A DNA stretch of 8,946 bases from Beijerinckiaceae bacterium (GTDB taxonomy: Bacteria; Pseudomonadota; Alphaproteobacteria; Rhizobiales; Beijerinckiaceae), in NCBI GenBank assembly GCA_947456315.1, contig CANGRU010000045.1:1-8946 (forward strand), given 5' to 3'. Positions 1 to 5,862 of this stretch are shown piece after piece. The position numbers were made by a program, and so were the translations under genes. Below the pieces are notes generated by a model. It was not told the DNA's origin. It was given only the letters and a program-made list of their open reading frames with translations, and did no database searches. Numbering within the stretch: the first letter of the stretch is position 1; every line of letters starts with the position of its first letter.

Positions 1-209
1 CCCGAAGTTACGTTCTGCCAGCCAAGTTTTGTGAGTTGTTGAGAAATCGTCTGTGCGTAGGTGCGTGCTTCTAGTGATTGCTCAGAGGCAAGCACCCGAA
101 AACGTTTCGGCGCGGCTGTTTCCATCGCATTGAAACGTGAAACGCTAGTGCTGATGGATTGGCAGCCCGCTAACAGAAAGCTTGCCATTACAATTGCTAT
201 CTTCTTCAT
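1..209 (-). CDS. Putative outer-membrane lipoprotein, 5' part only
   Basis: The minus strand reads from an ATG at 209 with no stop to the left edge, giving 69 codons. The N-terminus is a classic lipoprotein signal: Lys2-Lys3, a short hydrophobic stretch, then a lipobox LLAGC with Cys16 as the lipidated residue. This implies export, lipidation and anchoring in the cell envelope. The mature part begins QSISTSVSRFNAME and continues with alternating charged and polar residues (RFRVLASEQSLEARTYAQTI). That layout is reminiscent of DUF4136-type small lipoproteins, but too little is present to assign a family. A purine-rich GGGGAT lies about 5 bases before the ATG. Composition is unusual: about 49% G+C by my count, with TTA, CTA, ATA and GTA codons that the neighbouring genes avoid, so it may have been acquired. 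It is divergent from pccB. The lipoprotein call is fairly sure; the function is unknown. Confidence 0.72.
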   Translation of the reverse strand, partial: MKKIAIVMASFLLAGCQSISTSVSRFNAMETAAPKRFRVLASEQSLEARTYAQTISQQLTKLGWQNVTS

Positions 210-373
210 CTAAATCCCCAGCCTGACTGCGTGACCACCTTAGGCGGGGCCTTGGCCTGCTCACAAGGGACATTCTTTACCCAACCCCCTCCATCCGTCG
301 AATATCTGCCCAGCAAGGGGGCATGCTAGACCTTGGGTTCATTCTCCCGGATTCCCTGATCCTGAGGCCTCCC
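210..373. other. Divergent intergenic region between lipoprotein gene and pccB
   Basis: These 164 bases separate the divergent lipoprotein gene and pccB, so promoters for both should lie here. I see no convincing -35/-10 pair. A perfect GGCC-TT-GGCC palindrome sits at 248-257 and could be a protein-binding site, but this is weak. The reading frame of pccB is open upstream to an ATG at 323, but those 17 codons are not typical of the family. Confidence 0.5.
364..367 (+). promoter_or_regulatory. Ribosome binding site deciding the pccB start
   Basis: GAGG at 364-367 lies 6 bases before the ATG at 374. This spacing, plus the family's usual N-terminus (M-K-x-[VI]-L-E), supports 374 over the in-frame ATG at 323, which has no comparable Shine-Dalgarno sequence. 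Confidence 0.65.
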
Positions 374-1909
374 ATGAAGCATGTCCTTGAAATTCTTGAG
401 CAACGCCGTTCAGAGGCGGCCCTGGGGGGCGGGCAGGCGCGCATTGATGCCCAGCATAAAAGGGGCAAGCTGACCGCGCGCGAGCGCATCGAGCTCATGC
501 TCGATCACGGCTCTTTCGAGGAATACGACACATTCGTGCAGCATCGCTGCACCGATTTCGGCATGGATCAGGGCGCCAAAATCCCGGGTGACGGTGTTGT
601 CACCGGCTGGGGCACGGTCAATGGCCGCATGGTCTATGTCTTTGCCAAGGATTTTACCGTCTTCGGCGGCTCGCTGTCCGAGACGCATGCCGGAAAGATC
701 ACCAAGCTGCAGGATATGGCGCTGAAGAATGGCGCGCCGATCATCGGCCTGTTTGATGCGGGCGGTGCGCGCATTCAGGAAGGTGTCGCGGCTCTTGGCG
801 GCTATGGCGAAGTGTTCCAGCGCAATGTGGTGGCCTCCGGCGTCATTCCGCAAATCTCGCTGATCATGGGCCCATGCGCGGGTGGTGACGTCTATTCGCC
901 CGCCATGACCGACTTCATCTTCATGGTGAAGGATACGAGCTATATGTTCGTCACGGGTCCCGATGTGGTGAAGACCGTGACCAATGAAAATGTCACGGCT
1001 GAAGAGCTGGGTGGAGCTTCGGTCCACGCAACCAAGAGCTCGATTGCCGATCGTGCTTACGAGAATGATGTCGAGGCGCTGTTGCAACTGCGCCGCCTGA
1101 TCGACTTCCTGCCATCCTCCAATCGCGATGATGTGCCCGAATGGCCCTCTTTCGATGATAGCGAGCGCATGGATCTGTCGCTCGACACATTGGTGCCGGA
1201 TAATCCCAACAAGCCTTATGACATGAAAGAGCTGATCACGAAGGTCGTCGATGAAGGCGATTTCTTCGAGATTCAGGAGGCGCATGCCAAAAACATCATC
1301 ACGGGCTTTGCCCGCATTGACGGGCGTTCGGTCGGCCTTGTCGCCAACCAGCCGATGGTGCTGGCGGGCGTGCTGGATTCGGACGCTTCACGCAAAGCTG
1401 CGCGCTTTGTGCGCTTTTGCGATGCGTTCAACATTCCGCTGATCACCTTCGTCGATGTGCCGGGCTTCTTGCCGGGCACGGCGCAGGAATATGGTGGCCT
1501 CATCAAGCATGGCGCGAAATTGCTCTATGCCTATGCGGAAGCTACCGTGCCGAAAATCACCATCATCACCCGCAAGGCGTTTGGTGGTGCTTATGTGGTG
1601 ATGGCTTCGAAACATTTGCGCGGTGATGTCAATTACGCCTGGCCGTCCGCGCAGATTGCGGTCATGGGCGCCAAGGGCGCGGTGGAAATCATCTTCCGTC
1701 AGGATATTGGTGATGCGGAGAAGATTGCCGAGCGCACGAAGGAATATGAGGATCGTTTCCTGTCACCCTTCGTGGCGGCCGAGCGCGGCTATATTGATGA
1801 AGTCATCATGCCGCATGGCACACGCCGCCGCATCTCTCGCGCACTCGCAGCGCTGCGCCACAAAGTGCTCGAAAATCCCTGGAAGAAACACGACAATATT
1901 CCGCTGTGA
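374..1909 (+). CDS. pccB: Propionyl-CoA carboxylase beta subunit (carboxyltransferase)
   Basis: This 511-residue protein transfers the carboxyl group from carboxybiotin on PccA to propionyl-CoA, giving methylmalonyl-CoA in the cytoplasm. It works as part of a PccA6-PccB6 complex. Length is normal for bacterial PccB. It has two crotonase-fold halves: the N-domain, about 25-250, contains GGARIQEGV at 130-138 and MGPCAGG at 165-171; the C-domain, about 275-500, contains [11 protein letters not shown] at 359-369, FGGAY at 403-407 and [17 protein letters not shown] at 423-439. The C-terminus KKHDNIPL is the family signature. These glycine-rich turns form the oxyanion holes. One residue stands out: Val408 in GGAYVVM, where propionyl-specific enzymes carry Asp (GGAYDVM). 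Human PCCB and Streptomyces PccB Asp422 have Asp there, as I recall them. The start at 374 is chosen by ribosome binding site and homology. Its partner pccA lies about 1.85 kb downstream, not adjacent. Identity as an acyl-CoA carboxylase beta subunit is very sure; strict propionyl specificity is less so. Confidence 0.95.
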   Translation: MKHVLEILEQRRSEAALGGGQARIDAQHKRGKLTARERIELMLDHGSFEEYDTFVQHRCTDFGMDQGAKIPGDGVVTGWGTVNGRMVYVFAKDFTVFGGSLSETHAGKITKLQDMALKNGAPIIGLFDAGGARIQEGVAALGGYGEVFQRNVVASGVIPQISLIMGPCAGGDVYSPAMTDFIFMVKDTSYMFVTGPDVVKTVTNENVTAEELGGASVHATKSSIADRAYENDVEALLQLRRLIDFLPSSNRDDVPEWPSFDDSERMDLSLDTLVPDNPNKPYDMKELITKVVDEGDFFEIQEAHAKNIITGFARIDGRSVGLVANQPMVLAGVLDSDASRKAARFVRFCDAFNIPLITFVDVPGFLPGTAQEYGGLIKHGAKLLYAYAEATVPKITIITRKAFGGAYVVMASKHLRGDVNYAWPSAQIAVMGAKGAVEIIFRQDIGDAEKIAERTKEYEDRFLSPFVAAERGYIDEVIMPHGTRRRISRALAALRHKVLENPWKKHDNIPL

Positions 1910-1917
1910 GGCGTTTT

Positions 1918-2040
1918 CCTTCTCCCAGAGGGAGAAGGTGGCCGCGGATGCGGCCGGATGAGGGGTTTCCATCTTCCGGCCTGAGGGCGTAACCCCTCAC
2001 CCCGCCCCTTTGGGGCGACCCTCTCCCACTGGGAGAGGGT
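1918..2040. repeat. Composite palindromic repeat (CTCTCCC/GGGAGAG type), likely bidirectional terminator
   Basis: Several stems are packed between the convergent stop codons of pccB and the dioxygenase gene. They are: a perfect 9-bp stem, 1918-1926 with 1930-1938, loop AGA; a 6-bp stem, GGCCGC 1940-1945 with GCGGCC 1950-1955; a long-range 9-bp pairing of TGAGGGGTT 1959-1967 with AACCCCTCA 1991-1999; a 6-bp stem, 2003-2008 with 2012-2017; and a 10-bp stem, 2018-2027 with 2031-2040, loop ACT. The two outer stems are near-copies of each other (CTTCTCCC versus CCTCTCCC), so the whole element is roughly symmetric and can fold on either strand. Such GGGAGAGGGT...TGAGGGG elements are common interspersed intergenic repeats in Hyphomicrobiales genomes. 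The last stem touches the TAA of the dioxygenase gene. No T-tract follows the stems on the plus strand, so a role in mRNA 3'-end protection or termination is inferred. Confidence 0.8.
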
Positions 2041-2987
2041 TAAATCTTCGGTAGTTTCGCCAAAATCACTTCGCGCTTGTCTTGCAGGCTGTCTGGCAGT
2101 TTCACTGCTTCACCCAGACGCTCGACATTTTCATCCACCGTAAAGCCCGGTGCATCGGTGGCGATTTCAAACAGCACGCCTGAGGGCTCGCGGAAATAGA
2201 CCGAGCGGAAATAGGTGCGGTCCAGAACGGGCGTGGTTTCAAGTCCGAGCTTGCGCAGCTCGGCCACCATCTCGGTTTGTTGCGCATCTGAGCTCGTGCG
2301 GAATGCCAAGTGATGCACGCTGCCGGTGCCACGTTTGGCCTGTGGTGCGCCATCTGCCCGCAAAAGATCAATCTGTGCGCCTTGCGCCTGTGTGCCGCTG
2401 TGAAAGCGCAAGCGCTCAACGCCGGGCAATTCCGCACGGGCCATTTCGCGCCAGCCGAACACATCCATCAACACGCGGGCCGTGGCCTCCATATCGCCGA
2501 CCAGCAAAGTCGCCGCATGAAGTCCGGTGATGGCATGTTCGGGTGACACGTCTTCAAGATGTGGATGGCTGAGATCGAGCAGATCCTGTTCCACCAATTC
2601 CAGCGCCAGACCATCGGGATCATGAAAAGCGATGACGGGCGATTTCGCATCAACCCCTTGCGCGCAAGTCACCCCTTCATCCGCCAAGCGCTCGGCCCAA
2701 TAGGGAGCGGACCCCGGCGGGATGGAAAAAGCAACAGCCACAGCTTCGCCAAAACCGGGCTTGGCGGCGCGTGTGTCTTCCCATGAGAAGAACGTGATCA
2801 ACGTGCCGGGCAGTCCGGTCGTGTCGCCAAAATAGAGATGCCAGCTGGCGGCATCATCGAAATTGACGGTTTTCTTGACTAGGCGCAGGCCCAGCACACG
2901 CGTGTAAAAATCATGCGTGCGGCTGATATTGCCCGAGAGCGCGGTGACGTGGTGGAGGCCGATGGAGTGTGTCATGGAGGCAGACAT
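2040..2987 (-). CDS. VOC-superfamily ring-cleaving dioxygenase
   Basis: Numbered from the ATG at 2987, this is a 315-residue two-module vicinal-oxygen-chelate protein. It resembles PcpA/LinE-type hydroquinone dioxygenases and their YkcA-like relatives, which open aromatic rings using Fe(II) and O2 in the cytoplasm. Module 1, about 8-135, starts GLHHVTALSGN and ends HDPDGLALELVE; module 2, about 153-278, contains SVHHLAF and FREPSGVLFEIATD. The expected 2-His-1-Glu metal site is His13, His226 and Glu274, all present. The family is usually 310-320 residues, so the protein is complete. The frame is open up to 3026, but that first ATG lies inside a repeat fragment and the extra 13 residues (WCLPKNRPC and so on) do not look like the family. 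ATG 2975 (MTHSIGLHH) is an equally plausible start, and neither has a good Shine-Dalgarno sequence. It is convergent with pccB and divergent from the small gene at 3177. The substrate is unknown; hydroquinones or chlorinated hydroquinones are possible. Confidence 0.88.
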   Translation of the reverse strand: MSASMTHSIGLHHVTALSGNISRTHDFYTRVLGLRLVKKTVNFDDAASWHLYFGDTTGLPGTLITFFSWEDTRAAKPGFGEAVAVAFSIPPGSAPYWAERLADEGVTCAQGVDAKSPVIAFHDPDGLALELVEQDLLDLSHPHLEDVSPEHAITGLHAATLLVGDMEATARVLMDVFGWREMARAELPGVERLRFHSGTQAQGAQIDLLRADGAPQAKRGTGSVHHLAFRTSSDAQQTEMVAELRKLGLETTPVLDRTYFRSVYFREPSGVLFEIATDAPGFTVDENVERLGEAVKLPDSLQDKREVILAKLPKI

Positions 2988-3176
2988 GGCGCACGGCCGG
3001 TTTTTTGGCAAGCACCACAGCGTCATTGCGAGAAGCGAAGCGACGACGGCCTTTTTTAACCACGCCGATTCCGCTCCCCTTAACCCTGACTCGCGAGCAC
3101 TCCGCCAGATTCACACAAGTGAAAGGAGCCAAGCTCAGTCTGATGTCATGTTGTGTGTAACTGAGTGAGGCTTTGC
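2988..3176. other. Divergent intergenic region with small inverted repeats
   Basis: About 190 bases lie between the dioxygenase gene and the small plus-strand gene. They hold a broken copy of the CGTCATTGCGAG repeat (annotated separately), a TTTTTT run on each side of it, an operator-like TTCAC-ACAA-GTGAA inverted repeat at 3110-3123, and CTCAGT 3134-3139 paired with ACTGAG 3160-3165. I cannot assign promoters with confidence. Stops or absence of family signal rule out a coding extension of either neighbour through most of this stretch. Confidence 0.45.
3020..3049 (+). repeat. Truncated half-copy of the CGTCATTGCGAG palindromic repeat
   Basis: Bases 3021-3032 are identical to 5781-5792, the left arm of the complete element downstream of pccA. 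They are followed by AAGCGAAGCGACGA, typical of the next part of this repeat family. The element then breaks off into CGGCCTTTTTT with no AATCCAG segment and no right arm. It covers the first potential start codon of the dioxygenase frame, which argues against that start. Confidence 0.7.
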
Positions 3177-3620
3177 GTGTTGAGCCGATTTGAACTGGGA
3201 GAGGGGGAAACCCCGCGTGCCTCCATAGCCGCTTTGGCGGCCCGCCCCATCCTCACGCAAGAGGATGTGCTGCATCTGCGCCGCCGCGTGCTGCGCTTCG
3301 GTTTTGTCACCCGCGCAGAGGCGGAAGCCCTGTTCGAGATTGACGCCGCCCCCAGCCCCAAGCCCGAGAGCTGGACCGCGCTGTTTGTGGAAGCCCTGAC
3401 CGACCATATTGTGTGGCAGTCGCGGCCCACCGGCGTGGTCAGCCCCGAGCAGGCGAGCTGGCTCTTGGCGCGGGTCGATCAGGCGCAGACCCTGACCCGT
3501 CTGGCACTTCTGGTGAATATTCTGGGCGAGGCCCAAACCGTCCCCAAGAGCTTTCTGGAGAGCGTCAAAGCCCGGGCGGCCAGCTGGCCCGGCCTCGACA
3601 AAATCCTGTCAGCGGCCTGA
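3177..3620 (+). CDS. Conserved-looking small protein of unknown function
   Basis: This reads as a 147-residue soluble, acidic-to-neutral protein from a GTG at 3177. TGAGG at 3166-3170 precedes that start by 6 bases; an upstream in-frame GTG at 3165 lacks a ribosome binding site. There is no signal peptide or membrane segment. From about residue 26 it is predicted helical, with motifs ILTQEDVLHLRRRVL, VTRAEAEALFEID, WTALFVEALTDHIVWQ, GVVSPEQASWLLARVD and LALLVNILGEAQTVPKSFLE. The repeated pattern of a helix followed by VxxxEAxxLF or VSxEQAxWL recalls EF-hand-like or TerB-like helical repeats seen in uncharacterised alphaproteobacterial proteins, but I cannot name a family. Relatives I recall are longer, so this may be a short version. 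The first 20 codons share a 12-base match with the repeat at 2028-2039, which suggests a rebuilt or truncated N-terminus. It ends 140 bases before pccA on the same strand and is separated from it by a hairpin. Confidence 0.68.
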   Translation: MLSRFELGEGETPRASIAALAARPILTQEDVLHLRRRVLRFGFVTRAEAEALFEIDAAPSPKPESWTALFVEALTDHIVWQSRPTGVVSPEQASWLLARVDQAQTLTRLALLVNILGEAQTVPKSFLESVKARAASWPGLDKILSAA

Positions 3621-3646
3621 CATCAGGGCAATCAACCGCCCTGATG
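3621..3646 (+). terminator. Hairpin after the small gene, possible terminator
   Basis: CATCAGGGC at 3621-3629 pairs perfectly with GCCCTGATG at 3638-3646 around an 8-base loop. It starts immediately after the TGA of the upstream gene. No T-tract follows, so it could be a weak or Rho-assisted terminator or an mRNA stabiliser. Its place suggests it insulates pccA from read-through. Confidence 0.5.
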
Positions 3647-3760
3647 GCGCTCGGGCTTCCCCCTTAGGCGAATGGACCCGATGGCGGCTCCCCCCTAAAC
3701 ATGGACCGGAATAGGATTTCCTGCCCGGCCGTCTCAGCGCCGGGACATGTCGGGGCGCAA

Positions 3761-5770
3761 ATGTTCAAGAAAATTCTCATCGCCAACCGTGGCGAGATTG
3801 CCTGCCGTGTCATCAAGACCGCCAAGCGTATGGGCATCAAAACAGTCGCTGTCTATTCGGATGCTGACAAAGATGCGTTGCATGTCGAAATGGCCGATGA
3901 GGCCGTGCATATCGGCCCGCCTGCAGCCGCCGAATCCTATCTGGTCATCGACAAGATTATCGCCGCTTGCAAACAGACGGGCGCCGAAGCGGTGCATCCG
4001 GGCTATGGCTTTTTGTCCGAGCGTGAAGCTTTTGCGCATGCGCTGAAAGAAAACGGCATCATCTTCATCGGTCCCAATCCGCGTGCCATTGCCGCGATGG
4101 GCGACAAGATCGAATCCAAAAAATTCGCCAATGCGGCCAAAGTCTCGACCGTGCCGGGTTATCTCGGTGTGATCGAGAGCCCCGATCATGCGGTCAAGAT
4201 TGCTGACGAGATCGGCTATCCGGTGATGATCAAAGCCTCGGCTGGTGGCGGCGGCAAAGGCATGCGCATTGCCTATAGCAAAGATGAAGTGGCCGAAGGT
4301 TTCACACGCGCCAAGTCTGAAGCGAAAAGCTCTTTTGGTGATGACCGTGTGTTTGTCGAAAAATTCATCGTCAATCCGCGCCACATCGAAATTCAGGTGC
4401 TCGGCGACAAGCATGGCAATGTGATTTATCTGGGCGAGCGCGAATGTTCCATCCAGCGCCGCAACCAGAAGGTGATCGAAGAAGCACCGTCACCGCTTCT
4501 CGATGAAGAGACGCGCCGCAAAATGGGCGAACAGGCTGTGGCGCTTGCCAAGGCTGTCGATTACGATTCCGCTGGCACAGTGGAATTTGTGGCCGGCCAA
4601 GACAAGAGCTTCTTCTTTCTGGAAATGAACACCCGCTTGCAGGTCGAGCATCCGGTCACCGAACTCATCACCGGCATCGATCTGGTGGAACAGATGATCC
4701 GCGTGGCGGCGGGTGAAAAACTCGGCATCCAGCAGAAAGATGTGAAGCTCAACGGCTGGGCCGTCGAGAGCCGTATTTATGCGGAAGATCCGACGCGCAA
4801 TTTTCTCCCCTCGACGGGTCGTTTGGTGGCCTATCGCCCGCCAGCCGAAGGGCTCGAGAATGGCATCACCACGCGCAATGACACTGGCGTGTTCGAGGGT
4901 GGCGAGATCTCGATCTATTATGATCCGATGATCGCCAAACTGGTGACGCATGCCAATGATCGCCTGACCGCGATTGATGCCCAAGCGCGCGCTCTGGACG
5001 AGTTTTACATTGACGGCATTCGCCACAACATTCCCTTCCTGTCGTCGCTGATGCAGCATCCGCGCTGGAAGTCGGGCGCTTTGTCGACGGGCTTTATTGC
5101 GGAAGAATATCCGGAAGGTTTTTCGCCGCTGAAGGCTGAAGGCGAAGTGGCGCATGTGCTGGCCGCAGTTGCCGCCCATGTCGATCATGTGATGAACGAG
5201 CGCAAGCGGCTCATCACAGGACAATTGTCGACACAGCGTAGCGTCACATTCGAACGTGAGCGCTCGGTGCTGCTGGGCAAAGAGCGTTTCGACATCGAAA
5301 TCGTGCCGGGCGACGACACAATCCTCGTGCGCTTTGGGGACACCAGCGCCCATGCCCATCATCTGGATTGCGACTGGACGCCGGGCACAAGTGTGTGGCG
5401 CGGCCTTGTCGATGATGAGCTCACAGCGGTGCAGGTGCGCCCCATTCTGAACGGCTTCCTGCTGTCGCATCGCGGCGTCTCGATTGAGGCGCGCGTCTTC
5501 ACGCGCCGCGAGGCCGAGCTCTTCGCGCTGATGCCCGAGAAGAAGGTCGCCGACACGTCCAAGACTTTGCTGTGCCCGATGCCGGGCCTCGTCAAGCAAT
5601 TGCTGGTCGTCGAGGGCCAAGAGGTGAAAGCAGGCGAAGCACTCTGCATGGTCGAAGCCATGAAAATGGAAAACGTGCTGCGCGCCGAAAAAGACGTGAC
5701 CGTGAAAAAGATCAACGCCAAGGAAGGCGACAGCCTCGCCGTTGATGCGGTGATCATGGAGTTTGCGTAA
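3761..5770 (+). CDS. pccA: Propionyl-CoA carboxylase alpha subunit (biotin carboxylase plus biotin carrier)
   Basis: This 669-residue subunit uses ATP and bicarbonate to carboxylate its own biotin and then presents carboxybiotin to PccB. Domains in order: biotin carboxylase N-domain, 1-113 (MFKKILIANRGEIACRV); ATP-grasp, about 115-325, with the GGGGKG loop at 162-167, Cys229 and Lys237, and Glu288, Asn290, Arg292 and Glu296 in EMNTRLQVEH; biotin carboxylase C-domain, about 330-445, with Arg338 in ESRIYAED; a BT linker domain that docks to the beta subunit, about 470-590; and a biotinyl domain, about 600-669. The biotin acceptor is Lys635 in EAMKMEN, 34 residues before the end, the normal distance. 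All catalytic residues of E. coli AccC are matched. The frame is open up to 3701, but ATG 3761 gives the family N-terminus and has GGGG at 3752-3755 upstream. The long BT segment marks it as a propionyl- or 3-methylcrotonyl-type alpha subunit rather than AccC. With a PccB nearby, propionyl is the best call. Confidence 0.95.
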   Translation: MFKKILIANRGEIACRVIKTAKRMGIKTVAVYSDADKDALHVEMADEAVHIGPPAAAESYLVIDKIIAACKQTGAEAVHPGYGFLSEREAFAHALKENGIIFIGPNPRAIAAMGDKIESKKFANAAKVSTVPGYLGVIESPDHAVKIADEIGYPVMIKASAGGGGKGMRIAYSKDEVAEGFTRAKSEAKSSFGDDRVFVEKFIVNPRHIEIQVLGDKHGNVIYLGERECSIQRRNQKVIEEAPSPLLDEETRRKMGEQAVALAKAVDYDSAGTVEFVAGQDKSFFFLEMNTRLQVEHPVTELITGIDLVEQMIRVAAGEKLGIQQKDVKLNGWAVESRIYAEDPTRNFLPSTGRLVAYRPPAEGLENGITTRNDTGVFEGGEISIYYDPMIAKLVTHANDRLTAIDAQARALDEFYIDGIRHNIPFLSSLMQHPRWKSGALSTGFIAEEYPEGFSPLKAEGEVAHVLAAVAAHVDHVMNERKRLITGQLSTQRSVTFERERSVLLGKERFDIEIVPGDDTILVRFGDTSAHAHHLDCDWTPGTSVWRGLVDDELTAVQVRPILNGFLLSHRGVSIEARVFTRREAELFALMPEKKVADTSKTLLCPMPGLVKQLLVVEGQEVKAGEALCMVEAMKMENVLRAEKDVTVKKINAKEGDSLAVDAVIMEFA

Positions 5771-5779
5771 CATCCCAGT

Positions 5780-5862
5780 CCGTCATTGCGAGCCAAAGGC
5801 GAAGCAATCCAGAGGCAGCGCGTGAGGCCTTCTGGATTGCTTCGCTTCGCTCGCAATGACGG
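5780..5862. repeat. Long palindromic repeat (CGTCATTGCGAG family) between convergent genes
   Basis: A near-perfect hairpin fills the junction between pccA (stop at 5770) and the GT41 gene (stop at 5865). The outer arm CCGTCATTGCGAG, 5780-5792, pairs with 5850-5862 over 13 bp. After a small internal loop, GCGAAGCAATCCAGA, 5799-5813, pairs with 5831-5845 over 15 bp. GGC 5814-5816 can pair with GCC 5827-5829, leaving a short apical loop. This is the widespread CGTCATTGCGAGcgaagCAATCCAG interspersed element of alphaproteobacterial genomes. Being palindromic, it works on both transcripts and probably serves as a 3'-end stabiliser or terminator. The right arm abuts the stop codon of the GT41 gene. 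A broken copy lies at 3020-3049. Confidence 0.85.

Noticed and set aside
323..373. N-terminal extension of PccB from the ATG at 323
   Set aside because: The 17 extra residues are not family-like and the ATG lacks a ribosome binding site, whereas ATG 374 has GAGG at the right spacing and gives the standard N-terminus.
410..1285. A 291-codon minus-strand open frame opposite pccB
   Set aside because: It is a shadow of the pccB codon pattern with no recognisable domain, and it lies wholly within an intact carboxyltransferase gene.
1918..2040. Possible CRISPR-like array because of repeated CTCTCCC units
   Set aside because: The copies are inverted rather than direct, there are only two near-copies, and no regular spacers occur.
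3701..3760. N-terminal extension of PccA from the ATG at 3701
   Set aside because: The family begins MFKKILIANRGE, which matches ATG 3761 exactly. The 20 upstream codons encode unrelated sequence containing Cys and Pro.
4490..5773. A 427-codon open frame on the minus strand, opposite pccA
   Set aside because: It is the mirror of a high-G+C gene with strong codon bias. The protein is rich in His, Arg, Phe and Leu without any known motif, while the plus strand encodes an intact PccA with all catalytic residues.
5780..5862. Possible tRNA, small RNA gene or attachment site because of the long hairpin
   Set aside because: The sequence has no tRNA features, and both arms match the known interspersed CGTCATTGCGAG palindrome, so a repeat is the simpler reading.
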